Part shown: one piece after another, positions 1 to 10,477 of the stretch
Layout: each line of letters opens with the position of its first letter
Position numbering within the stretch: the stretch's first letter is position 1
Source: Vanessa cardui
Taxonomy: Eukaryota; Arthropoda; Insecta; Lepidoptera; Nymphalidae
Reading direction: 5' to 3'
Length of the DNA: 64,000 bases
Assembly (NCBI RefSeq): GCF_905220365.1
Contig: NC_061153.1
Coordinates: forward strand, 578,001-642,000
Position numbers and translations under genes: made by a program
The notes under the pieces: generated by a model
What the model saw: the letters and a program-made list of their open reading frames with translations, nothing else
Databases searched by the model: none
Told to the model about the DNA's origin: nothing

Positions 1-1943
1 CTTAATAGGACTGGATTATAAGGAACCACCCAACGATTATCTATTGTAACACCCTTGATATTGACAGAGAATCCACCGTCATCCACAGAACGTCTCCTGT
101 ACTGCGGATAACCATCATCACCGGTTTGAGTTTCCTTAATAAGAGCTTTAGGATAACGTTTGCTGCACGATTTATCTTTCATGCATGGAGAATTTTGGTT
201 TAAACTTCCACAGGGGCCATGTATCATATTACTTTTAACAATTTCGTAAAGCTCAGGATCACGATCGGGGTTAGGCATTTCACCACAAATAATAATGTCA
301 ATTTGATCCGTCTTTTGTCCTGAAAGTAAGTGCTCATTTATGTCACTCCAGCGTGGGTTACATGTCAAAGTAATAAAAAGATCAGGACGACCGTAATGTC
401 TAACATAGGTCATGGCGTCTTGCGTTTTTTCGTGCATGTATCTTGGTCCACCAGTAAAAGAAGATGGAAGTACTACCATTTGTCCCAGCTGCTTTGCTTC
501 AGTATCTTGCCGTCCGATTGCATCTTTTAAATGAATATAATTATCTGCGCGCAATTTGGCTTGATTGTTTTTGATGTAGTTTAGCCTTTCAGTTTCTATT
601 TTTGCGTATACTTCTACCAAATATTGACGAAATAGAACGCGATATTTAACCAAAAAGTTATCTTCTCCTTCTCTGATCACTATTCTGTATAAATAAAAAC
701 TTACAGCAGAGACTGTTTTTTTCAAGGGCAACTTAGTTGTAGGATCGCATTGTGGTATGTTGATTGAATAGCCATCATCTCCCCAGCAAAACATCAACGG
801 GTACTACAGAGCGTCATAAGCTCGATGTATCTCACTGATACGCTGAAGTGAGTTACTTCGGCTTTCGAGGATAATGTCTCTTTGGTCAAAATGCTGATCT
901 ACCAATACAATAGCCACTTCATTTGCCGTTGGTGCATTAAATCTGCCTCTGTGTTCTCTTTGCGGTTTTTTATCTGCATGTATTACGACCTTGAATGAGT
1001 CTGAAGGCGATATTTTATCAATGGCTGTTTTTAGATCTTTTATGTATGGGTTCACCTCATGTAACATAAGCTGCAATTGTTTAATTAAATTTGGTCTCAA
1101 ATCAGGAAATTTAGAACATCGAATATTAGCTTCTCTATCATCTTCACCGACGAAATAAATTTGCAGAAACTGTGCATCCTGCCCAGGTTGCGGTAATATA
1201 CTTCCAATTAAATGAAAGACTTGTCCTTGAACTTTAAAAGTTGGTGAAAAACCGCCTTCTTTTATTTGTTTTCCACCAAAGGAAGTCATTTGAAAACAGG
1301 CATTATATTTTCGGATATTATCCATGAAGTGTTCATGATTTGGGTGTAAATCATTAACCACACCGAAAAGTGGTTCAGGCAGTTTTTTAAACGACTCAAG
1401 TTGTACTTTACCGGCGCTACAACACATGCCAAGTGTCTCATCTTTCCACTTCAAGGCGTTACACCATTGACACTTGTACGTTATAGAACCTAAGACTACA
1501 CTACTGTCAGTTCCATAAGCAATATCTGGGTCATACGCCAAACACGAAAGCAACTTGCTTCTCCATACACGCTGAATTCTATTTTCTCTATACAGTGACT
1601 GAAAAACTCTATGCACATCGATATTCCTGGCCTGATATAGTGCAGCAGATTGCCTATGGTTTTCAGGATTTGCAGCCTGGTAGGTTGCGACAGATTGCCT
1701 GTATTTTTCAGGGTGTGCAGCCTGGTAGGTGGCGACAGCTTGCCTGTGTTTTTCAGGGTGTGCAGCCTGGTAGGTGGCGACAGCTTGCTTCTGTACATCA
1801 GGGTGTTTTTTCTTATATTCAGACACTGCTTTACGGTGGGATTCAGGTCGCGTCTGGCAATATTGTTTTTGTGCCTTTTTTATTTGATTTTTTCGTGTTA
1901 AATAAGTAAACCTTGCCCTACGTTTGTTTTTCTTTTTTTTCTT
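1..1943 (-). pseudogene. Helitron Rep/helicase protein, N-terminal part, damaged and cut by window edge
   Basis: This is the rolling-circle replication region of a Helitron. The frame is open from 1943, passes a CxxC zinc-finger-like segment, and at 806-804 has an in-frame TAG inside the hallmark YDALQYPL motif, where Q has become a stop. After it the same frame continues to base 1 with motifs RPDLFITLTCNPRWSDI (about 403-353) and MIHGPCG (about 224-203). The HUH segment that normally lies between these two motifs seems to be missing: the protein goes straight from LLSGQ to KTDQIDIIICGEMP. No in-frame ATG precedes the Rep domain; the codon at 1826 is GTG. The gene may therefore once have been fused to the upstream OTU frame. 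Family assignment is strong; the deletion is inferred from memory of the family. Confidence 0.85.
1608..1787 (-). repeat. Four tandem 15-codon repeats at the Helitron Rep N-terminus
   Basis: Four consecutive 45-bp units encode variants of the 15-residue pattern QAVATYQAAHPEKHR, followed by diverged versions (QSVATYQAANPENHR, QSAALYQARNIDVHR). A more diverged unit lies upstream (PESHRKAVSEYKKKHP). The repeats are rich in His, Arg and Gln and precede the zinc-finger region. Similar short repeats occur at the N-terminus of some Helitron proteins; their role is not known to me. Confidence 0.85.
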
Positions 1944-2559
1944 TTAATGTCACAGACTCAGATTGGGACAAAGAACGTGTTATTAAATTGTCATCATAAT
2001 TTATTGTAGATACAACAGGTACCTCCTGACAACCCTTATCAACTTTAAGTTGCGAAGGTGTATAAATTCCAAAATCATTTTTTTCTACAGCTATCTCCAT
2101 ACGACGCCAAGTAATTTTCTTTGCTGCTATGGGAAGATAAGCATCAAAATGCCCACTGGACAAATCATGGCTGAATCTTAATCTCCTTACCGGATAGTCG
2201 TTAGATCCAGATTCCATATAGATGAGGCCGTTTCTATAAACTTCAAACTTAAATGGGTATATTAATCCTGCTGCTATTAACTCACAAAATCCGCCATAAG
2301 TAGCATTATTTATCATATCAGCAAAATATTCGTCAGTTGTTACGTAGTTATCACCATACCTGTCGTGAGTCATAATTGAAAACTTGTTCCAGTCAATAAC
2401 CACATATCTGACAATTTCTGAACGCACCTCCATCGCTCTATCTTGTGTTCCGTACATTAAATAAGAGAGAGAACGAAACAAACATGCACCGTCACCAACT
2501 ATAGGGACGACAGTACATTCTTCAACTTCTCCATTAACGTTCAGATTTTCTTTAGCCAT
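1918..2559 (-). CDS. Helitron-associated OTU-type cysteine protease
   Basis: OTU domain protein. The catalytic Cys motif VGDGACLFRSLSYLMYGTQ lies near the N-terminus, ATYGGFCELIAA in the middle, and the C-terminal His motif is HFDAYLP. I chose the ATG at 2559 (MAKENLNV) because the frame upstream to 2673 encodes a low-complexity Phe-rich stretch unlike a protein start. The stop is at 1918-1920. The Rep frame opens at 1943, inside an A-rich run, so the two frames overlap by about 25 bases in different registers. OTU domains are common in animal Helitrons, either fused to Rep or encoded separately. The protein would cleave ubiquitin or ubiquitin-like chains; whether it helps transposition is unknown. 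Confidence 0.85.
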   Translation of the reverse strand: MAKENLNVNGEVEECTVVPIVGDGACLFRSLSYLMYGTQDRAMEVRSEIVRYVVIDWNKFSIMTHDRYGDNYVTTDEYFADMINNATYGGFCELIAAGLIYPFKFEVYRNGLIYMESGSNDYPVRRLRFSHDLSSGHFDAYLPIAAKKITWRRMEIAVEKNDFGIYTPSQLKVDKGCQEVPVVSTINYDDNLITRSLSQSESVTLKEKKEKQT

Positions 2560-2920
2560 TTTAAAAAAGTCTAACCGACAAAAGCTATACTTAAACCAAA
2601 CGAAAACAAAACAAATGCCAAATACAAAGCAGAGCCTATCTCTAAAATTACTAAATCGAAACAAACAATTCAAAATATGCCAAGAAAAGAACAGCCAAAA
2701 TCGTCAAATATAATCCGCTAGAAATATTTAGGTAAAGTATATACTACGACCACTCTTCATCCGGTATAAGTAACCCAGAGAAAACACAACGATAGCGCGT
2801 TTTAAAATACTACCAACGCCATCTATTGTCAACATTTAGAACTAAAAATTATTTCGTTTGTCTTAATTTATTCGTTTCATTAGGTAGTGATAGGTTCAAA
2901 CTAATACATTTACATTCTCT
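2560..2920. other. Helitron 5' flank, no gene seen
   Basis: AT-rich sequence upstream of the OTU gene. I looked for a Helitron 5' terminus (TC start next to an A) but could not place one with confidence. No open frame of interest. Confidence 0.4.
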
Positions 2921-3375
2921 ATCATCCCTTATTTTATCCCTATGAGGGATGAATTTGTCAAAATCCTATTTGAACGAAAGTTTTCCTCATAGTAGCTCCA
3001 ATCTTTAATTTCAGTTCAATCAGTCAAAACTCTAAGGAAATTTATGAAAAAAAAAAATCCCCTATTTTAATCCTTTATGGGTGGAAATTATCAAACATTT
3101 TCTTAAGAGAAGCTTACATTACAGTAGCTTTATGCATGCAAAGTCTCAGCCCAACTAGTTCAAAATTGACAAAGTTTCATACAAACTTTCATCCCCTATT
3201 TTATCCCCTTGGGGGTAGAATTAATCAAATCCTTTCTTAGCAGTTGCCTACATCACAACATCTACCTGCATGCCAAATTTCAGCCTGATCCGTCCAGTAG
3301 TTTGGGCTGTGCGTTGATAGATCACTATGTCAGTCAGTCAGTCACCTTAGAGTTTTATATATATAGATATTAAAG
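2921..3375 (+). repeat. About 130-bp unit, three diverged tandem copies, ending in an AT tail
   Basis: Three head-to-tail units begin near 2925, 3055 and 3187. Each has the pattern 'atcccctattttatcccc' then a G-run, 'aatc/aaatcct', 'cttag/aag', 'cctacat' and 'gcatgcaaa'. The last unit continues into 'gtccagtagtttgggctgt', a (cagt)n stretch and a short (ta)n tail. This resembles the 3' non-coding end of an interspersed retroelement common in moths. No coding capacity. Confidence 0.6.
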
Positions 3376-4850
3376 TTAAAAATAGAAAAATCCCCAGGTT
3401 CAGATAACATCACGAACGAAGCATTAAAGGCCGCACGTGAAATACTGGCCTTACCACTAGCTCATCTATTCAATTTAATACTACAGACATTTAAAACACC
3501 CACACAATGGTCCTAATCTAATATAATTCTAATATACAAAAAGGGTCATCCAAAAGATATAGACACCTATAGACCGATAAGTCTATTACCGAGTTTGTAC
3601 AAAGTCTTCGCTGCCATCATAAACTCAAGAATCAGTCTCGTGATCGAAGCCAGACAACCGTTAGAGTAGGCACGTTTCAGAAAGTGGTTCTCTACTGTGG
3701 ACCATATACACACCTTAGAGCTAATTATAGAGAAGTACCGTGAACAACAGAGACCTCTATATCTCGCATTTATTGATTACCAAAAAGCTTTCGACACGGT
3801 AACACATGACAGCGTATGTGAAAGCATGGAAGAGCAGGGAGTTAACCAAGTATATATAAATGTCATCAGGAATATATACAACAACAACGTCGGAAAAATA
3901 AAGTTAGAATCACTGGGACCAAGCTTCCCCATAAAGAGAGGTGTGAGACAAGGCGATCCGCTCTTTCCGAAAATATTTATTGCCATATTAGAAGCCATCA
4001 TTAGCAAGCTGAACAGGAATAAAAAGGGAATATACATACAAGGAGCATTTTTAAGTCACCTTAGATTCGCTAATGACATAGTGATACTGTCTGAGACAAG
4101 CTCACATCTGCAGTACATGGTTGAATCTTTACAGGCAGAAAGCTCCGACGTACGTTTAGAAATCAATCTCACTATGACCATGACAATGACAAATAGCTAT
4201 AAAAACTAATACAAGTTAACTAATAAAAGAAATCCACTAAAATATACAGACACATATATATGTAATGGGACACACATGGGAAAAACAATAAGTGTAATGT
4301 AATGTAAGTAATCTTTATGAAAATAAAGAAAACAACGAATAGAAAGAAGAATTCAACAAACATGGAATAAATATTGTAGTCTAAAAGAAATTTTCAAAAG
4401 TAACATGCAGACGAGTTTGAAAACTAAGATCATGAACTCTAGCCTCCTACCGTGCTTGACATACGCATGTCAGACGTGGAAATTAACAGTCAAAGCTCGG
4501 CACAAAATTACCACCTGTCAGCGAGGAATGGAGAGAAGCATGCTCAAGGTAAATAAAATTGACAAGATACGTTATACTAAAATAAGAGCCATTACTAAAG
4601 TACTGATGCCCTGATCTACGCTCGAAAACTAAAATGGAAATGGGCAGGTCACGTAGCGCGGCTTACAGATCAAAGTTGGACCGTGACGGCAACATTCTGA
4701 GAAGGCCCGCTAGGAAATCGGAGTAGAGGAAGACCACTGACACGATGGGAAGACGATATCAGAAAAATTGCTGGCCCAAAATGGGGCCAAATAGCACTCA
4801 ACAGGGAACAATGGCAATCCTTGGAGGAGGCCTTTACCCTAACGGCCTGG
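3376..4850 (+). pseudogene. RTE-clade LINE reverse transcriptase, heavily decayed
   Basis: The fragment starts inside the RT domain (KSPGSDNITNEALK) and passes YRPISLLPSLYKV, a QRPLYLAFIDYQKAFDTV block (about 3745-3800) and GVRQGDPLFP. The active-site box reads FANDIV where (Y/F)ADD is expected, so one catalytic Asp is lost. The C-terminal region after 4405 has LPCLTYACQTWKL and then WAGHVAR and GRPLTRWEDDIRKIAG in shifted frames. Several stops (for example near 3516 and 3668) and frameshifts are present. Both the 5' end and endonuclease are missing. The 3' end stops at about 4850, next to a GC-rich segment that may be the Harbinger terminus. Confidence 0.85.
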
Positions 4851-4972
4851 CCATGGGCTTCGGCGGCGCGAACGGCGGTGCGAATTGCGAATCGACAATT
4901 CGCGCGGCACCGTTTGCAGGCCACGGGCAGTGGCGTTCGCCGCCGTGACTAGTAAGGACGTCCGACGGCAAA
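4851..4972. other. GC-rich segment, possible left terminus of the Harbinger element
   Basis: CpG-rich sequence with internal inverted pieces ('gcgaattgcg', 'caattcgcgc') just before the transposase start codon. A compositionally similar GC-rich block at 48245-48345 flanks the other gene of the element. I could not align a clean terminal inverted repeat between them, so this is only a suggestion. Confidence 0.35.
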
Positions 4973-5268
4973 ATGTCTTTATCTAATTTATCTCGATATT
5001 GTTTAGATAGTAATCGTTTTTTGGTTCAAGACCTAATATTTGGAAAAGATTGTGGAGTACATGGCTTAAATAAAAATCGGGGTATAGACGGGGAATTCCA
5101 CAAGAAATACGATAATTACAGATTATATCCAGAAAATTTTTTCGAGTACACTAGAATGACTATTCAAACCTTTGATTACATTCTTGTGAATATTCAACCA
5201 GAAGTAGAAAAAAAAGTCAATGCAAATAGAATTTTAAGTGCCGCTGAAAAATTGTTTTTGACATTAAG
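4973..5268 (+). pseudogene. Harbinger transposase exon 1
   Basis: Encodes the N-terminal domain of a HARBI1-like transposase: HKKYDNYRLYPENFFEYTRM, then LSAAEKLFLTLR. The ATG at 4973 is the first in frame. A GTATTT splice donor follows at 5269, and the intron ends at 6265-6266 (tctcag). Joining the exons gives LTLR followed by FLSVGMTFKSLAQSY, which matches the continuous family profile, so the splice model is well supported. In-frame read-through past the donor ends at 5302. The intron contains an exon of another gene on the opposite strand. Confidence 0.8.
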
Positions 5269-5302
5269 GTATTTATTTACCTATCAATACATATTAATAT
5301 AA

Positions 5303-5580
5303 ATTATTCTACATTACCTATTTATTTATATACCTATGTTTAAATGTGCTAGTTAAAAATAAAAAGTTATATTTTGGTAATTATGTTATTAATTAAAAAT
5401 ATATAAAATATGACATTTTTTTACTTAAAACGAAAATAAAAAAACAGCTTCTAATTTTTAATTAGTCATTAACGTTAATTTGAATTATTATTATTAATTA
5501 TTATTATCAGTCTTCGATGTTAATTATATGTAGGTACTCTATTCGTTAATAAAGTTGTTTGATTGAGTAGAGTGACCATA
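5303..5580. other. Harbinger transposase intron, 5' part
   Basis: Very AT-rich, no coding signal on either strand. Confidence 0.5.
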
Positions 5581-6151
5581 TCACTCATGAGGTTTACCAT
5601 ACATCGTGACATTTATTTCTTCTAAAAGAGCCTCATTTATTTTATTCCGTAATCTTATTTTTTGGATAGTGGGCAGGGTTTCCATTTCCGGCAAAATACT
5701 CATTAAAAATGGTAGTCATCTGATTTTTTTTCTATGTCAACTGTATTATTTTTAGACATATCGTTTTCTAAAAGTGCTATTTTTTTTTTCAATTTCTAAA
5801 TATTGTGCTCTAATATCTTGTATAGTTTGTCTCTTTTTTTTTAATTTTGTGAACTAGATGGGATAGATTCCATCGGTGAAGTACAAGAACGTGGTGACCT
5901 TACTTCATTTAAAATTTCAAGGGACAAATCATCATTGTATTCGTTATCGATTATTAAATTGTCTCCTTCGTCAAGGTTTGATTCGGAAACCAAGGGCAGG
6001 AACTCATCTTTCAAAAATCCTAATAATGTAAAGTATTTCCAAGTTGGTTTATAATCTGAGGACGAATCACCCGACAGAGGTTTAGGTATTTTTTTTAATT
6101 CCGTACTGTATGTGCCTCTAAGGTTCTTCCATTTCTCTTTGAGATCACGAA
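5581..6151 (-). pseudogene. Harbinger accessory MADF/BESS protein, exon 2
   Basis: On the minus strand a splice acceptor (tttttcag at 6152-6160) precedes VRDLKEKWKNLRGTYSTELKK, the C-terminal half of a MADF (Myb/SANT-like) DNA-binding domain. An acidic linker and a terminal BESS-like motif follow (MSILPEMETLPTIQKIRL), with a stop at 5581-5583. At least two frameshifts or stops in A-runs between about 5735 and 5855 break the middle. The first half of the domain is at 48109-48244. Harbinger elements usually carry such a second protein, which assists nuclear import and DNA binding of the transposase. This exon lies wholly within the transposase intron, antisense to it. Confidence 0.75.
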
Positions 6152-6266
6152 CTGAAAAAATGGTTTAATTAAACTACAATATTAAGTTAAAGCATAAACA
6201 TAAATAATGAAGATAGTAAATGTGATAATAATTATTTCATTATAAAGAAAAAAAAATATGTCTCAG

Positions 6267-6537
6267 ATTTCTCTCCGTTGGGATGACTTTTAAATCTCTG
6301 GCTCAGTCATACTCTCTAGGCCGAAGCACCGTCGCCAAATCGATGTATCAAACTTTAAAGGCAATTTGGAAAAAGTTAGTTTTTCAACATATGACACCAA
6401 AATTAACGAGTGAAGATTTAAGGAAAATTTCAGACGAGTTCTTCTCTAGATGGCAATTCCCTAATTGCATAGGTGCCATACACGGTAAACATTTTCGTAT
6501 TCAGAAACCACCACGGAGCGGTAGCCAATATTATAAT
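6267..6537 (+). pseudogene. Harbinger transposase exon 2, part before the copia insertion
   Basis: DDE_Tnp_4-type transposase. The frame runs from the acceptor at 6265-6266 through TFKSLAQSYSLGRSTVAKSM (helix-turn-helix-like) and FPNCIGAIHGKHFRI. The family motif at the last site is AIDGKH; here the first catalytic Asp is His, so the protein would be inactive. The frame breaks at GSQYYN, exactly where the copia LTR begins. It resumes with YNYKRKFSLIL at 31968, after the duplicated ataat. Confidence 0.85.
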
Positions 6538-6665
6538 TAAAATGAAAAACCACGCTGACTTGAAACAACATCGAGTTGAACTAAACATTATTGAGAGAAG
6601 TATCAGCAGAGTTGTACAATGTATGCCACTAGATGGCGCTACGAGTATTTTGATACAGCATAATT
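6538..6665 (-). repeat. copia 3' LTR
   Basis: 128 bp, identical to the partner at 31840-31967 except for two internal substitutions and the last base. Directly preceded by the ataat target duplication. The ends are not the usual TG...CA: read on the minus strand it starts (A/T)ATTATGCTG and ends TTTCATTTTA. A TG...CA subset would exclude bases shared by both copies and would not meet the primer site, so I prefer the 128-bp limits. Confidence 0.85.
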
Positions 6666-6745
6666 AAAATTTTAAAAATAAACTAATAACACTAAATTAT
6701 TACATGGGAATTTAACATGTGTTTTTTTTTTTGAATGTTAAGTAC
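6666..6745 (-). other. copia 3' untranslated remnant
   Basis: Short AT-rich stretch between the 3' LTR and the A-rich tail of LINE-A1. It should hold the polypurine tract; an A-run near 6721-6732 (read on the minus strand) is the only candidate. Confidence 0.4.
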
Positions 6746-6772
6746 TTTTTTTTATTTATTTTTTTTATTTAT

Positions 6773-7199
6773 AAGCACTTTATTGCACACAAAAAGCAAA
6801 ATATACAGTGTACATAACATTACAAGAACATATAACAAAAAGAGAAGCGTGCAAAGGCGGTCTTATTGCTTAAAGCAATCTCTTACAGACAACCCTTTAG
6901 AGTAAGAATTTGTCTGTGGGAAACGGGATGGTGCAAACAAGCATGTTTTATTCTTAAACAGCTAAAAATTAATTTTTAAATAATACAAATAATATATAAC
7001 AAAAAACATATATATATAAGTTTAATAAATACATATGTATTATATATACCAAATAATTATATAAATAAAATTATATATATAGCAGAAAGTTATACTAAAC
7101 ATATAAAAAAAAAAATAATAATAATAATAAAACTTACGTACATAAAATATAATACTTAATAAATAAATACTAATAGTATGATAATATAGGAAATAGTAT
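6773..7199 (-). other. LINE-A1 3' untranslated region
   Basis: AT-rich 3' UTR of LINE-A1, ending in an AATAAA-like signal (minus strand, about 6776-6781) and an A-rich tail. No ORF. Confidence 0.6.
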
Positions 7200-9945
7200 T
7201 TACGCAGATTGAATAGATAAATAATACTTATGTAACCTATTTTTAAATATATAAATTGACTCAGATTGACGAATTTCGGCAGGGAGCGTATTCCATAGCT
7301 TTGCAGCTGTCATCGTAAAGGATTCGCTATAGGAGTGGGTATGAGCGACCGGCAGTGACAGTTTGTTGTCAGAGCGTGATCGCAGTTCATGTGGATAGCT
7401 GACGTCAGTACCCACAAAACAGAACCGTTCCTTCAAATACGCGGGAAGAAGAGGATTATAGAGGATAGAGTAAAGAAGGGATAACATGTGCAAGTTGCGA
7501 CGATGTCGAATAGTAAGCCACTTAAGTTGCGCCCGATATTCGGAGACGTGATCAAATTTCCGTAGACCAAAGATGAATTTGATGCAAACGTTCTGTAACC
7601 TTTCTAGCTTATTGAGTTGGTCCTCAGTAATGTTTGTGTAACAACAATCTGCGTAGTTCAAAATAGGAAGTAGAAGAGTTTGACATAACGTGATTTTAGT
7701 CTTAATGGGCAGAAAGTGTTTCCAACGTTTTAACAAATGAAATGTGGCGAAAACTTTTCTACTGACTTCAGCAACTTGCACAGTCCAGGATAATGTATTA
7801 TCGATAAGAAGACCAAGGTTTTTAACGGAACTGCTAAGTGACAGAGGCGTATTGTTAAAGATGATCGCAGGTAGGTTGGCGTAATCAACTTTAGTAAGTA
7901 GTTTGGAGCTGCCAATAATAATGACCTGCGATTTATCTGGATTTACAAGAAGCCCGCACGTCTTGCTCCAAGTACAAATTTTATGCAATTCCTGGTTCAG
8001 CCTCTCAATAGCCCCTCCGATACCTGTTAAGGGAGCAGAAACGTAGACCTGCAAGTCGTCAGCCATAAAGATGAAAGGAAGACGAGAGGAGATGGGATAC
8101 AGTATTAATAAAAATTGAAAATAAAAGTGGAGAGAGGACACTGCCTTGAGGAACACCAGATGAGAGAGATTGGAGGCTGGATAATTTATTATTAATCCGT
8201 ACACATTGCTGACGACCAAACAGGTAGCTACGAAACCACTCACATGCATCGGAAGAGATATTAATCGACCGAAGCACTGCCAGCAGGAGATCTAAATCAA
8301 CCGTATTGAACGCATTACTGAAGTCCAATAATGCCAGGATACTAACATGTCTGTTGTCCATGTTAAAACGTATATCGTCGCATACTTTAAGTAGGGCAGT
8401 AGTAGTACTATGACCTCTCCGAAATCCTGATTGGAAATCAGAGAGTACATTGTACTCTGCTAGATACTTTGTTAATTGAAGATGGACAATACGTTCTAAC
8501 ACTTTAGACAGAAATGGAAGAATAGATATTGGACGAAAGTGAGAGAAAGATATGGGATTTTTGTTTTTGGGAATTGGAAGGATATAAGCTAAACGCCAAG
8601 TGGAAGGGAATTCGTTATGGTCAAGGGAGAAATTGAAAATGTGAAATAATATAGGGAGAACATAATCTAACACAGCAAGTATCATTCTACGGTTGATTCC
8701 ATCACATCCCGTGGCATCGGATCTTATTGCAAGGATGTTGGCCTTAACGTCACTAGCAGTAATTGGGGAAAAGTGAAAAGAGGGTCTGTTAGGAATAGGC
8801 AAGGATCTAAAATGATTCAAAGTACTAATTAAATCACATAGGTTGTCAATAGTTGGGTTTAATTTAAATTTTGATTTAGCTCTGTCACGCTTCTTCATTA
8901 ACTTCCGAATGTCCTGAGATAACCAAGGTGCAGGTAGGTGTTTGAGCTTGATGGGACGGAAAGGAGCATGTTTATCGAAGAGATCATTTAGAGAGGAGTT
9001 AAAAAGTTCAAGTTTCTCATCGATAGTAGAAGCGTTTAAAATTGAGTCCCAATTGATACCACTAAGATCCTGCATAAATTTTTCGTTGTCAAAATGTTTG
9101 AAGCTTCGACGCATGACCACAGTGGGTTTAACTTTCGGCGGACGTACTTTGTATGACAGGTATATTAGGTCATGGTACGAAAAGGCTTCAGCAGGTAGTT
9201 GTCCGTGAATTTCAACATGCTCCAAGGATGAAACAAAGGATAGGTCAAGTTGGCTTGGGATGCAGTTGGGAAAGTAATGAGTGGCTTTGGATGGGAGAAA
9301 ATTTAGATTGGAGCTATTAATTATGTTCAATAAGCGCTTGGCACGAGCGTCATTTTTGATAAGGCAGGTATTGAAGTCGCCCATAATAATAGCATGGTTA
9401 ACATTAGGCAAGGAATTTTCCAATAGACTTTCGAACGTGTCGAAGTAGTCTATGTGGAGTGAAGGACTGTAAAAAACACCGAGTAGTACCTTAATGTGTC
9501 CAAATATAACCTCAATGAGTATGTGCTCGGCGGATTCAGAGTATTGGGTATCGGATTTATTCAGGACAGTGAAAGGAATGTGGTTACGTAAATAAATAGC
9601 AACTCCTCCGCCTCCTTTTCCAGTTCGATCATTGCGGATAAGGTGAAAGTTAGGTAATGAGAAGGAGGAAGAAGGAAGAGATGGCTTGAGGAATGTTTCA
9701 GAGATAAGGATAGCGTGAATATTAGAGTTGGCAAAGGAAGATAAGAGATCAGGATAGTGAGCTGGAATACTCTGCGCATTCAAATGAAGAACATTAAATT
9801 TTTTTGGGAAAAGAGAGAAGGTTGAATCATGAGAAGAGGAAAGCGGGATGTAAGTACTATGAAAACTGTCAGCCGAAGAGGAAAGTGATACAAAAGTGTT
9901 ATCATCGTCTGAGTCAATATTCAAATCAATATTATTAATACTCAT
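7200..9945 (-). pseudogene. LINE-A1 ORF2: endonuclease and reverse transcriptase
   Basis: The frame from the ATG at 9945 encodes an AP-type endonuclease (FNVLHLNAQSIPAHYPDLL, SETFLKPSLP, IMGDFNTC, FSYHDLI) and an RT (YRPISILPFLSKVLERI, LLDFSNAFNTVD, GVPQGSVLSP). One extra G inside the catalytic box (HLY-ADDLQ, about 8062-8066) shifts the frame; the rest of the RT and the C-terminal domain (LSWTVQVAEVSRKVF, LDYADCC-like, FIFGLRKFDHVSEYRAQLKW) continue from 8062 down to 7200. About 50 residues between endonuclease and RT (near residue 370) are missing in frame compared with LINE-A3. The copy is dead. Confidence 0.88.
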
Positions 9946-9950
9946 ACTAA

Positions 9951-9954
<4 letters not shown>

Positions 9955-10037
<83 letters not shown>
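9955..10037. repeat. (AT)n microsatellite
   Basis: About 40 uninterrupted AT dinucleotides immediately upstream (minus strand) of the LINE-A1 ORF2 start. Shorter or degenerate AT tracts occupy the same position in LINE-A3 (26936-26985) and LINE-A2 (about 36180-36275). Confidence 0.98.
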
Positions 10038-10040
<3 letters not shown>

Positions 10041-10063
10041 AATATATTTAAAATAATATATAT

Positions 10064-10330
10064 TGTTAGAAGATAGCCCATAGGAAAGGGGCGTGGCTAG
10101 CGATCACGCCACCAAGTCATGCCAGATGTCAAGATGGGGAACACTCGCGGTGTGGTGGACACATTCTTGCTCGGACGGTCGGAGCGTGTGGACGAAGTTT
10201 ACTTGCTAAATTCATTTAATTGTTTAATATTTAAATATAATTAAATTAATATTTTTTGTAATATCTTTAAATATAATTTTGTGTTCGTTTTGTATTTTTT
10301 TTTAATTACTTTCACTTCTGGTCGATAATA
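10064..10330 (+). repeat. Gypsy-A 5' LTR
   Basis: Begins tgttagaagatagcccat and ends tcgataata. No mismatch was found against the 3' LTR. The first about 130 bases are GC-richer, the rest AT-rich. I could not identify a TATA box with confidence. Confidence 0.93.
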
Positions 10331-10345
10331 TCAGAAGTGGGATAG
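10331..10345 (+). promoter_or_regulatory. Gypsy-A primer-binding site (tRNA-Leu-like)
   Basis: tcagaagtgggatag directly follows the LTR. The core tcagaagtgggat is, from memory, complementary to the acceptor-side end of insect tRNA-Leu without its last bases. The last part of the LTR contains cacttctg (10311-10319 region), which can pair with cagaagtg across the LTR boundary. Confidence 0.55.
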
Positions 10346-10477
10346 TGCCTGATTGCCTACCCGCTTTTGGTAAACCTGACCTACACTAGAGTTAACTTTG
10401 TTGTTTATATGTTTAGATTACTTTCATTTTGCTTTAATTTGTGTTTAAGTTTTGGCTAATTAATAAGAAAAACAAAA
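10346..10477 (+). other. Gypsy-A 5' leader
   Basis: Untranslated leader between the primer site and the gag ATG; T-rich, no ORF. Confidence 0.6.
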
